NCBI GenBank assembly: GCA_016714785.1 | Contig: JADKCC010000018.1 | Location: 1-64,000, forward strand | DNA: 64,000 nucleotides | Source of the DNA: Saprospiraceae bacterium | GTDB lineage: Bacteria > Bacteroidota > Bacteroidia > Chitinophagales > Saprospiraceae | Direction: 5' to 3' | Shown here: one piece after another, positions 34,854 through 43,209 of the stretch | Layout: each line of letters starts with the position of its first letter | Numbering within the stretch: the stretch's first letter is position 1 | Made by a program: the position numbers and the translations under genes | The notes under the pieces: model-generated | Told to the model about the DNA's origin: nothing | What the model saw: only the letters and a program-made list of their open reading frames with translations | Database searches by the model: none

Positions 34854-34884
34854 TTTGCATATATATGAATAAGCCCTACTTTTG
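34854..34884 (+). promoter_or_regulatory. Bacteroidota sigma-ABfr promoter of the HU gene
   Basis: The -33 element TTTG (34854-34857), exactly 19 bp, then the -7 element TACTTTTG (34877-34884), matching TTTG-N19-TAnnTTTG perfectly. It leaves a leader of about 35 nt before the HU start codon. Confidence 0.85.
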
Positions 34885-34923
34885 CGCCCGAATAAGATTC
34901 TTAATTAAACAAAAATAATTAAA

Positions 34924-35196
34924 ATGAACAAAGGAGATCTAATCAGTGCAGTGGCAGAAGCTGCTGGAATTACAAAAGCTCAAGCAGGTAGTGCTGTAGA
35001 TGCAGTTTTCGGTGGTATAGAAGCTAGCCTTAAGGCAGGTGACAAAGCTGCTTTTGTTGGATTCGGTACTTTCTCAACAGCTCACAAACCAGCTAGAGAA
35101 GGAAGAAACCCATCAACTGGTAAAACAATCGCTATCGCAGCTAAAACTTCTGTTAAGTTTAAAGCTGGTAAGTCATTGACTGACGCAGTAAACTAA
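34924..35196 (+). CDS. hup: HU-family DNA-binding protein
   Basis: A 90-residue histone-like nucleoid protein. MNKGDLISAVAEAAGITKAQ and GSAVDAVFGGIEASLKAGDK form the helical dimer body. VGFGTFSTAHKPAREGRNPS, followed by TGKTI, is the DNA-contacting beta arm with the conserved GRNPxTG. It has a perfect promoter upstream and a strong terminator downstream, so it is a single-gene unit, probably highly expressed. Confidence 0.97.
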   Translation: MNKGDLISAVAEAAGITKAQAGSAVDAVFGGIEASLKAGDKAAFVGFGTFSTAHKPAREGRNPSTGKTIAIAAKTSVKFKAGKSLTDAVN

Positions 35197-35240
35197 TTAT
35201 TGTAATATACTATTTTTATATAGTTTCAGACAGTAACATT

Positions 35241-35279
35241 AAAAGGCGGTCTTTTCTTCAATGAAAAGATCGCCTTTTT
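35241..35279 (+). terminator. Rho-independent terminator of the HU gene
   Basis: AAAAGGCGGTCTTTTC (35241-35256), loop TTCAAT, GAAAAGATCGCC then TTTTT. There is a 15-16 bp stem with one G-T pair, 45 bp after the stop codon. Confidence 0.9.
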
Positions 35280-35372
35280 GTTTTTGGATGAAGTGGCGCA
35301 TCCTGTTAAAACAAAAAAAATTACCTAATTCTACTTTATAGGGCTTATCCGAAAAAATTTATACTACCACGC

Positions 35373-35402
35373 TTTGGAAATACAAACATCTGCTTATATT
35401 TG
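35373..35402 (+). promoter_or_regulatory. Promoter of the ATP-grasp gene
   Basis: TTTG (35373-35376), 18 bp, TATATTTG (35395-35402). It matches the Bacteroidota consensus with one base shorter spacing and lies 17 bp before the start codon. Confidence 0.65.
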
Positions 35403-35419
35403 ACCAAAATATTAGGACA

Positions 35420-36640
35420 ATGGCCAACAAACCACTAAACATACTCTGTATTTCTAGGTTTTTCAAAGGAGGAGATTTCATCAAAGGAGCTAAAGCTGAT
35501 GGAAATAATGTCTATTTACTTACAAGTAAAAAATTAGAGCATTCCGATTGGCCTTGGGAAAGTTTAGATGATACCTTTTATATGGTAGAAGATGAACATG
35601 GTATGTGGAATCATGACCATCTAATAGGTGGTTTGGCTCATAAAATGCGTAATACAAAATTTGATGTATTTGCTGCTTTAGATGATTTTGATGTAGAACA
35701 TGTGGCATTCCTTCGCGAATATTTTAGAATTCCAGGCATGGGTGAGACGACAGCTAGATATTTTAGGGATAAACTAGCTATGCGTATCAAAGCACAATCA
35801 GAAGGTGTCCCAGTGCCACAATTTTCGCCTTTATTTCACGATTCGGATATTCACCAATTTACTGCCAATGTTCCAGCCCCTTGGTTAGTTAAACCTAGAA
35901 TGCAAGCATCCGCTGCGGGTATCAAAAAAATCCATAACGAAGTTCAACTTTGGGAACATCTAAATTACCTAGGGGGCGAGCGACATGAATATTTGATTGA
36001 AAAATTTGCACCAGGTGCAGTTTATCATGTTGATGCCCTGACTACTGATGGCAAAGTAGTATTTTCTAGAGTCAGTCAATACTTAGATACACCATTTGAA
36101 GTAGCACATGGAGGTGGTATATTCCGATCCATGACCATAGAACTAGGCTGTGAAGAAGACAACGCACTTCAGAAACTCAATGCTGATGTCATGCGAGCAT
36201 TCGGCATGCAGTATAGTGCATCACACACCGAGTTTATAAAATGTAATGAAGATGGCAAATACTATTTTCTAGAAACTGCTTCCCGTGTCGGAGGTGCTAA
36301 TCTTGCCGAAATGGTGGAAAATGCATCAGGTATCAATCTATGGAGTGAATGGGCAAGAATAGAATGTGCCGCTTGCAGAGGACAAAAATATAAGTTGCCT
36401 AAAGTACGGACGGATCATGGTGGCATTATTGTTTCTCTTAGTAGATATGAACATCCCGATACTTCATCATTTGAAGATAAGGAAATCGTATGGCGAATGA
36501 AAAAAGAGCACCACATCGGTCTCATTCTACAATCCAAAGACAGAAATAAAATCGGACTTTTATTAGATAAATATGCAGAGCGTGTACAAAATGAGTTTCA
36601 TGCGAGTGCACCAGCCAAAGAAAAGTTGGTGGGTGAGTAA
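35420..36640 (+). CDS. ATP-grasp domain protein
   Basis: A 406-residue ATP-dependent carboxylate-amine ligase-like protein. The N-terminal domain (LNILCISRFFKGGDFIKGAK) precedes the ATP-grasp fold, with PAPWLVKPRMQASAAGIKKI (ATP-binding Lys), EYLIEKFAPGAVYHVDALTT and YYFLETASRVGGANLAEMVE (metal-binding Glu and Asn). The substrate is unknown; homologues are related to carbamoyl-phosphate synthase large-chain and biotin carboxylase folds. It has its own promoter and no obvious operon partner. Confidence 0.82.
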   Translation: MANKPLNILCISRFFKGGDFIKGAKADGNNVYLLTSKKLEHSDWPWESLDDTFYMVEDEHGMWNHDHLIGGLAHKMRNTKFDVFAALDDFDVEHVAFLREYFRIPGMGETTARYFRDKLAMRIKAQSEGVPVPQFSPLFHDSDIHQFTANVPAPWLVKPRMQASAAGIKKIHNEVQLWEHLNYLGGERHEYLIEKFAPGAVYHVDALTTDGKVVFSRVSQYLDTPFEVAHGGGIFRSMTIELGCEEDNALQKLNADVMRAFGMQYSASHTEFIKCNEDGKYYFLETASRVGGANLAEMVENASGINLWSEWARIECAACRGQKYKLPKVRTDHGGIIVSLSRYEHPDTSSFEDKEIVWRMKKEHHIGLILQSKDRNKIGLLLDKYAERVQNEFHASAPAKEKLVGE

Positions 36641-36869
36641 TTGGGGATTAACAACATACAAATAAATAGTGCCGTGATCAAGAAGTGATATTATACCTAC
36701 CTAGTGTTAGAAATACTGTAGGGCAACCTAATGGAATATTTTGAGCGTTAAATCTTCAGTTTTAGATCATTTACAATCTTGTAGGCTCTCACATATAAAC
36801 AAAAAATAAATGGACTAACATAAACGATTGTTATGTACATCTTCGTTACTTTGCAACTGAATATAAGTA

Positions 36870-37747
36870 ATGGACAAAAAACCGATAGAAAATACATCTT
36901 GGGCAATCCTTTTATTTTTGAGCCTTGTTTGGGGATGCTCCTTCATTTTGATAAAAAATCATTGCTGGCTTTTGATCCTGTTCAACTTGCCTGTCTAAGA
37001 TTAGGTATATCTTCCTTGGCTTTTGCACCCATAGTCTTTTGGCATCGACGTGATATTGACTGGGCGCAGTGGCCAAAATTTGTAGCAGTGGGACTAACAG
37101 GAAGTGGCATTCCTGCCTTCTTATTTTCATTTGCCCAAACTCAAATAAGTAGTTCAGTAGCAGGCCTGCTCAATAGTCTTACGCCTATTTGGACATTGAT
37201 CATTGGTATATTTATTTTTAGATTATCTTTCAATAAAATAAAATTACTGGGAGTAATACTTGGATTTGTTGGTGCGGCATCATTAATATTATTAGGCAAT
37301 GAAACATCTCTTGGAGGAAATCCAATATATAGTATCTTGATAGTAATAGCTACGGTTTGTTATGCATCGAGTGTCAATATGGTGCAATCATTTTTTAGCC
37401 ATACAAAACCCATTATCATCAGTAGTATGTCTTTTTTTCTTATAGGGCCACCCGCATTGGTTTACGTATTTTTTACTGACTTCACTACCGTGATGCGTAC
37501 ACATGATGATGCTTTGTTCTCATTAGGATCAGTCACATTACTATCATTGATGGGTACGGTTATGGCAAGTATTTTATTTTATGTCCTTGTCCAAAAAACA
37601 AGTGCTGTTTTTGCCAGTACGGTTACGTATCTCATGCCAATAGTAGCTTTGATATGGGGACTGTTAGACAATGAACCTGTTACTCTACTACATATAGCTG
37701 GAATGAGTACTATCTTAGTAGGCGTCTATATCACCAAAAAAGGATAA
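36870..37747 (+). pseudogene. EamA/DMT-family transporter, one frameshift
   Basis: The natural start is the ATG at 36870 (MDKKPIENTSWAILLFLSLV, then WGCSFILIK). The frame is lost in a run of six A at 36953-36958. Adding one A restores KKSLLAFDPVQLACLRLGIS and the rest. Downstream the ten-helix drug/metabolite transporter pattern is complete, with two EamA repeats (SSVAGLLNSLTPIWTLIIGI, SAVFASTVTYLMPIVALIWG). The homopolymer position suggests a sequencing error. It is 2 bp from the SET-domain gene, so the two are co-transcribed. The substrate is unknown. Confidence 0.85.
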
Positions 37748-37749
37748 TC

Positions 37750-38127
37750 ATGCATCAAATTCCAGGATTGTTTACAGCACATACAGCCGAAAAAGGTAGA
37801 GGTGTATTTACTTCTATAGATATAAATGCAGGAGACACGATAGAAGTATGCCCTGTAATCATCATACCAAAATCGCAATTGCCTATCATCCATAAAACTG
37901 TACTCCACGATTATTATTTCCTTTGGGGAGAAGAAATGGATGAATGTGCTATTGCCCTAGGTTTTGGGAGTTTGTATAATCACGCTATACATCCGAATGC
38001 CAATTTCATACTCGATTTAGAAAATAATACCATAGATGTAGAAGCGATCAAGGATATATCTGCTGGTGCAGAAATCACCTTAAACTATCATGGTGAGCCT
38101 GGAGATGAAGGTGCATTATGGTTTTAG
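37750..38127 (+). CDS. SET-domain protein
   Basis: A 125-residue minimal SET-domain protein, predicted to be a protein-lysine methyltransferase. Visible motifs are KGRGVFTSIDINAGDTIEVC (N-terminal SET), FGSLYNHAIHPNANFILDLE (the NH/N motif of the SAM site) and ISAGAEITLNYHGEPGD (the catalytic Tyr region). Bacterial examples have few known substrates. It is translated directly after the EamA-type transporter. Confidence 0.85.
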   Translation: MHQIPGLFTAHTAEKGRGVFTSIDINAGDTIEVCPVIIIPKSQLPIIHKTVLHDYYFLWGEEMDECAIALGFGSLYNHAIHPNANFILDLENNTIDVEAIKDISAGAEITLNYHGEPGDEGALWF

Positions 38128-38343
38128 AAGCTTGGGTTTTAAAACCATCTACAAAATCAACTCTATTGGACTAACAATCTTAGATTGCAAGATAATTTAT
38201 AGGTTGCATTTGAAGAATTCAACGCCAGCAGATGCATCACTTCTTTACCACTTTTTGCATCTGTCCTAATTTCCTTCCTAATTGCATAAAAACTATTCAT
38301 ATTTCCTCTAAAATCTTATCTTTGCCACCCAAAATAAAAAAGT

Positions 38344-38909
38344 ATGAGTCTTTTATCAACGGAACTGACTGCAAGATGTGGAGGAGCCTGTGAAATTTGT
38401 GGCGCGAAAACTACCCTTACACCATATATTGTCGCACCTAAAACTGGAAATAGTGTAGATGAACAAGTGGCTCTATGCACTACTTGTAATGATCAAGTAC
38501 AAAGCCCTGAAAATGCTGATACAGAACACTGGAGATGTCTCAATGACAGCATGTGGAGTCCCGTAGCAGCTGTGCAAGTACTGTCTTATAGGATGTTAAA
38601 TAACCTGAGCGATCAGCAATGGGCTCAAGATTTGTTGGGTATGATGTACCTAGACGAGGAAACTCAAGAATGGGCTGATGCGCTTAGCAGCAGTGATGTA
38701 CACCGTGATAGCAACGGAAATATATTGCAAACAGGAGACACCGTTGTACTAATCAAAGATCTGGATGTAAAAGGGGCTAATTTTACAGCCAAAGAAGTGC
38801 AGCAGTAAGACGAATTACTCTAGTCCGTGAAAATACGGATCAAATAGAAGGCAAAGTGAATGACCAACACATCGTTATTTTGACCAAATTTGTAAGGAAA
38901 TCACTGTAA
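38344..38909 (+). pseudogene. yjdM: PhnA/YjdM-like zinc-ribbon protein, one frameshift
   Basis: The first 150 residues have the N-terminal zinc ribbon (CGGACEICGAKTTLTPY, then ALCTTCNDQV) and the PhnA domain (NGNILQTGDTVVLIKDLDVK, then GANFTAK). After AAAGAAG at about 38784 the frame is lost. One extra A restores RSAAVRRITLVRENTDQIEG and VNDQHIVILTKFVRKSL to the stop at 38907-38909, the normal family C-terminus. This is an A-run deletion, probably a sequencing error. YjdM/PhnA proteins were once linked to phosphonate use, and their function is unclear. Confidence 0.88.
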
Positions 38910-39063
38910 TGGATTTGCTAAAATCGCTTATGTGGTTGATTTGCTAAGTTGTGAATATCCCTGAGTTTCCAATGTATTCATTTGATCATTTATTCTGTCA
39001 ATATTCTTTTTAGTTACAACTAGAAGGCTTTTAATGGATTTGTGTAATTTAAATTATTAGACC

Positions 39064-39311
39064 TCAATTGCTTTGGCAAGGGCATTTTTTATTGCAATCT
39101 TCTAGTGTCTCAAATGGAACAACGCCATCACAGCCTCCCAAAAGAAAATTTTGCATTTTTGTTCAGTTTTATCAAAATAGTATTTCTTAAAAGAGCCTTT
39201 GCAATTGCCCACTTCAGGGGATAATGCACAATCTTGATGATTACTCTCTTTGGTACATGAAAAAAATAGTAACAATAGAATAAGAGTCTGTGGATAGAAA
39301 TATTGATGCAT
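39064..39311 (-). pseudogene. Kunitz/BPTI-domain lipoprotein, one frameshift
   Basis: The N-terminal lipobox (LILLLLFFSCTKE) is followed by a Kunitz domain: DCALSPEVGNCKGSFKKYYF, then DKTEQKCKIFFW. The frame is lost in GGG at about 39138. One more G gives GGCDGVVPFETLEDCNKKC and a stop at 39064. The six Cys spacings (8, 15, 7, 11, 3 residues) match BPTI except for one residue fewer in the fourth gap. Kunitz domains inhibit serine proteases in animals, and bacterial versions are uncommon. The predicted site is the cell envelope. Confidence 0.82.
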
Positions 39312-39321
39312 GATTAAAAAT

Positions 39322-39735
39322 TTAGTTGATAATTACAATATCTTTACCCGACAACTTGACCACATGACAACAATCGTGACCAATGATATATTGTTCATTG
39401 ACAATCAGCCGATTACTTTCGTCATATCCTTTGAAAGTGACTTTGGAGCCGTCTTTTTGTAGGTCTTTTATGATTAAGTCATCAACAATAACGTAGTTAT
39501 CAAAAAATGAAGTGAAATCTGTTTTTGTAAGGATTGTGTCATTGCCTTCTATTTCTGTGGTAGTCTTTGTGAGTTGGATGGTTTCGCCTTTTACATCCTT
39601 TATCTTGACTATGATGGATACAAAAACTTCCGTACACGCTAGATCATCAGGGCATTCTATCGTTTCTTTTTTTGTACATGAGAATAACAACATTATGGAT
39701 AAATAAATGAAGGGGCTGTAAAAATTAGTTCTCAT
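39322..39735 (-). CDS. Putative lipoprotein
   Basis: A 137-residue protein with a lipobox (YLSIMLLFSCTKKE, Cys near residue 20). The mature part is rich in Thr, Asp and beta-strand pattern (VKGETIQLTKTTTEIEGNDT, FKGYDESNRLIVNEQYIIG). No known domain was recognised. It is one of four consecutive minus-strand lipoprotein genes. Confidence 0.65.
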   Translation of the reverse strand: MRTNFYSPFIYLSIMLLFSCTKKETIECPDDLACTEVFVSIIVKIKDVKGETIQLTKTTTEIEGNDTILTKTDFTSFFDNYVIVDDLIIKDLQKDGSKVTFKGYDESNRLIVNEQYIIGHDCCHVVKLSGKDIVIIN

Positions 39736-39757
39736 TATTTTAGGTTTTATTTTGAAA

Positions 39758-40087
39758 CTATTTCACCTTCTCCAAAGCAGTAATTTCTATCTCTCCATCG
39801 GACGCAACACAAGTTTCAGCCAAATGGTGATAATTAATTTTTACTTTTAAAGGGAAAACATCATTTTCATTTACATCAAATTTCTCATTTTTTTGATACC
39901 ATTGATAAGTGTCCCCATTGGCATCAGAAGGTTTTACAATCAATCCACCACAACAGGCACATAATCTCAAATCATATCCTTCTATTGTGGCCGTGACCAT
40001 ATCATCTGAAGAATCGCTACAAGCAAAACCAGTAAATAAGAAAATAAATAGCACACTATACGTTAAAATTTTCATACTTTTTTGCAT
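39758..40087 (-). CDS. Putative lipoprotein
   Basis: A 109-residue protein with lipobox LFTGFACSDSS. The mature part has a vicinal Cys pair (LRLCACCGGLIVKPSDANGD) and a strand-rich tail (FPLKVKINYHHLAETC). The function is unknown. Its start lies immediately after the stop of the gene ending at 40088, indicating one operon. Confidence 0.65.
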   Translation of the reverse strand: MQKSMKILTYSVLFIFLFTGFACSDSSDDMVTATIEGYDLRLCACCGGLIVKPSDANGDTYQWYQKNEKFDVNENDVFPLKVKINYHHLAETCVASDGEIEITALEKVK

Positions 40088-40573
40088 TTACTCGTTGATC
40101 AAAATAATAGAATCATGTATCTTTTGCATAAAATCATGTAGGTATTCAGGTACATCATTCGGGTTACTATCTAGTATCCACGATCTAATAGTACCTTGTT
40201 TCCTTTGCTGCACTATATAACCACCTTGATCATAGCAATCAGGACAACCGAATACCTTTTCATTGGGCTCGTTCCATAGTTGGCTAGGAATATGATCGGT
40301 GATGTCCTTTACCTTTTTGTATTTGTCCACAGACAATGCCACAAAATCAAAATCATCAAAAGACCTATAATTATCTTTGGTATCTTCGTAAAGAGAATTG
40401 GCTTTGATTTGAAAGGTCTCAATACATGTTTCGCCATGACAAAATCCATGAAATTTACCAAAAATCAAGTAGTCGTTTTCCGCAAAAACATCTGCCTCCT
40501 TATTTTCTTTGTCGCAAGAAATGAAGCTTAATGAAACTAGAGATATGAAAATTATTTTTATTAATATCTGCAT
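40088..40573 (-). CDS. Putative lipoprotein
   Basis: About 161 residues from the ATG at 40573 (MQILIKIIFISLVSLSFISC). The frame extends upstream to 40654, but only the internal start gives a proper lipoprotein signal. The mature part contains HGETCIETFQIKANSLYED and a C-terminal region with CPDCYDQGGYIV. Similar small lipoproteins occur in Bacteroidota; the function is unknown. Confidence 0.65.
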   Translation of the reverse strand: MQILIKIIFISLVSLSFISCDKENKEADVFAENDYLIFGKFHGFCHGETCIETFQIKANSLYEDTKDNYRSFDDFDFVALSVDKYKKVKDITDHIPSQLWNEPNEKVFGCPDCYDQGGYIVQQRKQGTIRSWILDSNPNDVPEYLHDFMQKIHDSIILINE

Positions 40574-40709
40574 AATCAATGTATTTATCTTATTAAGACG
40601 TTTTTCAGGACGAATTCGTTGGTTGAAAATGAAAAATAAATTATTTCCTTCCAATAATTAAAAAATTAATTGTCTAATGCTATAAATTTGCTCCGATTTA
40701 AAATCATAA

Positions 40710-41834
40710 ATGCGAATAGGAGTTAATGTAAGGGTATTATTAGGTGAGAATATGGAAGGTATTCCTAGATACATCTATGAAACTACACTCCAAATGGCCA
40801 ATGAGCATCCCGAAGACGAGTTTGTACTTTTTTTTGATCGCAAAGTGCAAGCGGATTTTGGATTTCCTCCTAATGTAAAATCTGTTATAGTTCCATGGCA
40901 TGCTAGGCATCCGATTCTATGGCTGTGGTGGTTTGAAGTCATGATGCCTCTTTATTTATGGTGGTACAAAATTGATGTATTTTATTCTGGTGATGGCTAT
41001 CTCAGTTTGCGTAGTAAGATACCAACTTTATTGGTTATACATGATATTGCATACTTACACTATCCGGATTATGTAGGAAAAACATCTTTGGGTTATTATA
41101 GAAAATATGTTCCCAAATATCTCAAAAGAGCAAATCACATAGTAACCGTATCAGAATTTGTAAAAAAAGACATTATTACACACCTTAATATACCGACAGA
41201 AAAAATAAGCGTGGCTTACAATGCGGTATCTCCACCGATAAATGTTGATGATATCAAATTGCCTGCATCTTTTATCAAAGCCATAGACAATAAACCCTAT
41301 TTCCTTTATGTAGGCGCAATACAACCTAGAAAAAACATTTTAAAACTTATAGAAGGTTTTTTGGCTTTTAATAGGCAAAGCGATGTAAAATATAAACTGG
41401 TGTTAGCAGGAAGATTTGCGTGGGATACGAATGAAATACAAAAAGCCATCGAATCTTCCACTGACATATTTCATGCAGGTATGGTATCAGAATCTATCAA
41501 ATATAAATTGATAAAAGATGCCGTAGCTTTGACCTATATATCTGTATTTGAAGGTTTTGGCATACCACTACTCGAAGCTATGAAAATGGGTACACCTGTC
41601 ATCACTTCCAATGTGACCTCACTACCCGAAGTAGCTGGCGATGCAGCAATATTGGTCGATCCAGATGATGTAAAAGATATTACCAAAGCCTTGATAACCA
41701 TAACATCTCAACCTGGATTGAGAGATTTATTGGCAAAAAAAGGACTTGAACGTTATCAAACTTTTAGTTGGGAAGAAAGTGCACAAGTTATTTATCATTC
41801 TTTGCTAGATATGGTAAAGTCAAAAGCCAAATAA
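40710..41834 (+). CDS. Glycosyltransferase family 4
   Basis: A 374-residue GT-B glycosyltransferase. The N-terminal MRIGVNVRVLLGENMEGIPR has the usual glycine and Arg. The C-terminal half has PYFLYVGAIQPRKNILKLIE, LAGRFAWDTNEI and the EX7E motif in SVFEGFGIPLLEAMKMGTPV. The acceptor and donor are unknown. A TAAATTTG -7 box lies at 40683-40690, 20 bp before the start. It is outside the polysaccharide precursor locus but could serve it. Confidence 0.9.
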   Translation: MRIGVNVRVLLGENMEGIPRYIYETTLQMANEHPEDEFVLFFDRKVQADFGFPPNVKSVIVPWHARHPILWLWWFEVMMPLYLWWYKIDVFYSGDGYLSLRSKIPTLLVIHDIAYLHYPDYVGKTSLGYYRKYVPKYLKRANHIVTVSEFVKKDIITHLNIPTEKISVAYNAVSPPINVDDIKLPASFIKAIDNKPYFLYVGAIQPRKNILKLIEGFLAFNRQSDVKYKLVLAGRFAWDTNEIQKAIESSTDIFHAGMVSESIKYKLIKDAVALTYISVFEGFGIPLLEAMKMGTPVITSNVTSLPEVAGDAAILVDPDDVKDITKALITITSQPGLRDLLAKKGLERYQTFSWEESAQVIYHSLLDMVKSKAK

Positions 41835-41873
41835 ATTTAATTACTTTTGTGGCATCAAACACATTTGCATCCT

Positions 41874-42647
41874 ATGACCCTTGCTATTGATATCGGCAAT
41901 TCCAACATCGTCATTGCACTTTATAAATCAGGTGCATGGACCAATACGTTTAGATATGAAACCAAGGAGACGCAACCAGAGTTTTATTATGAAAATGCGC
42001 TCCGAAACATATTGCTAGAATGGAATATTTCGTCTATTGATATTTCAAAATGTATCATCAGTAGTGTAGTACCTGATCTCAATGATGTAATCCGTCAAGC
42101 AGTAAATTTTACGACAGGCTTGAATCCACTTTTTATTACCGCGGATGTGATCAAAAGCTTAGACTTACCCATTCCTCATCCTTATGAAATTGGGTCAGAC
42201 TTAGTTGCCAATGCGTATGCTGCCATTCAACTCCATGGTGATCACTGTATCATTGTAGATTTTGGCACTGCATTGAGCTTTACAGTCGTCAACAAAACGG
42301 AAGGACTTATAGGTGTGACGATTGCGCCGGGTTTAAAGACAGCATTACATTCACTTTCTGACAAAACGGCTCAGTTGCCTGTAGTGCCACTTGAGTTGCC
42401 CGATTCTGTAATCGGTTTTGACACTGTCACGGCCATTCAAGCTGGCGTACTTTGGGGATATGTGGGTTTGGTTAAGGAGGTTATTTTACGCATGCAAACA
42501 GAATTGCCTATACCTTACAAAATCATTGCTACTGGTGGCCTTTCGTCCATTCTTCACCCATTAGAGTCATCTTTTGATGTAGTAGATAAGATGTTGACAT
42601 TAGATGGAATGCGCTTGATTCATGATTATTATCAAAACCAAACATAA
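41874..42647 (+). CDS. coaX: Type III pantothenate kinase
   Basis: About 257 residues from the ATG at 41874 (MTLAIDIGNSNIVIALYKSG). The frame is open from 41847, but the ATG fits the family start. CoaX phosphorylates pantothenate in the first step of coenzyme A synthesis. It has the phosphate-binding DIGNSN, HPYEIGSDLVANAYAAIQLH and IIVDFGTALSFTVV. The C-terminal IATGGLSSIL is the ASKHA-fold phosphate-2 motif. A TACTTTTG -7-like box lies at about 41842-41849, within the spacer after the glycosyltransferase. Confidence 0.93.
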   Translation: MTLAIDIGNSNIVIALYKSGAWTNTFRYETKETQPEFYYENALRNILLEWNISSIDISKCIISSVVPDLNDVIRQAVNFTTGLNPLFITADVIKSLDLPIPHPYEIGSDLVANAYAAIQLHGDHCIIVDFGTALSFTVVNKTEGLIGVTIAPGLKTALHSLSDKTAQLPVVPLELPDSVIGFDTVTAIQAGVLWGYVGLVKEVILRMQTELPIPYKIIATGGLSSILHPLESSFDVVDKMLTLDGMRLIHDYYQNQT

Positions 42648-42658
42648 GAAATAAGAAT

Positions 42659-42895
42659 ATGCTTTCAAATAATGATATACTCAAAAAACTAAGGGTCGCA
42701 TTGCAGCTCAAAGATGAAGATATTTTAGAGATACTTTCATTGGTCGATTTTAAGATCACCAAAGGTGCACTTAATGATATGTTTCGCAAAGAAGATCATC
42801 CGAGCTATGTAGAAGCAGGAGATCAGATATTACGTAACTTTCTCAATGGACTCGTCATCTATAAAAGAGGAAAAAAGGAAGATCCAAAGAAATAA
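42659..42895 (+). CDS. DUF1456 (YehS-like) protein, single repeat
   Basis: A 78-residue protein with one DUF1456 unit: NNDILKKLRVALQLKDEDIL, DFKITKGALNDMFRKEDHPS and GDQILRNFLNGL. E. coli YehS has two such repeats in about 150 residues, so this is a half-length form. The frame ends naturally after a basic tail. It may form an operon with coaX (11-bp gap). The function is unknown. Confidence 0.82.
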   Translation: MLSNNDILKKLRVALQLKDEDILEILSLVDFKITKGALNDMFRKEDHPSYVEAGDQILRNFLNGLVIYKRGKKEDPKK

Positions 42896-42939
42896 CGGTT
42901 ATTTAATATCTAAATTCTTTTTACTCAACTTACCTTATT

Positions 42940-43003
42940 CATAACATTTCACGACTATAATCGAAAAAAAGCATAACTATTTTGGATTACGATCGCAAAA
43001 TGT
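42940..43003. repeat. 64-bp dispersed repeat, copy 1
   Basis: CATAACATTTCACGACTATA continues to GGATTACGATCGCAAAATGT. The ends are imperfect inverted repeats (CGACTATAATC against GATTACGATCG). Three direct copies surround the DUF4143 ATPase gene. Confidence 0.85.
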
Positions 43004-43131
43004 TAACAATTAGCGCAAATACTAGCAATTCGGAGAATTTTAATACTATAATATATTATCGAAAAGCAAACAAAAAAGTAGCGTAATTTGCTACATTTTA
43101 TCGGTAAGATTTTTATAAGGTATTAGTCAAC

Positions 43132-43195
43132 CATAACATTTCACGACTATAATCGAAAAAAAGCATAACTATTTTGGATTACGATCGCAAAATAT
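43132..43195. repeat. 64-bp dispersed repeat, copy 2
   Basis: Almost identical to copy 1. It ends 15 bp before the likely start codon of the DUF4143 ATPase gene. Confidence 0.85.
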
Positions 43196-43209
43196 CATAT
43201 ATTTGCAAT

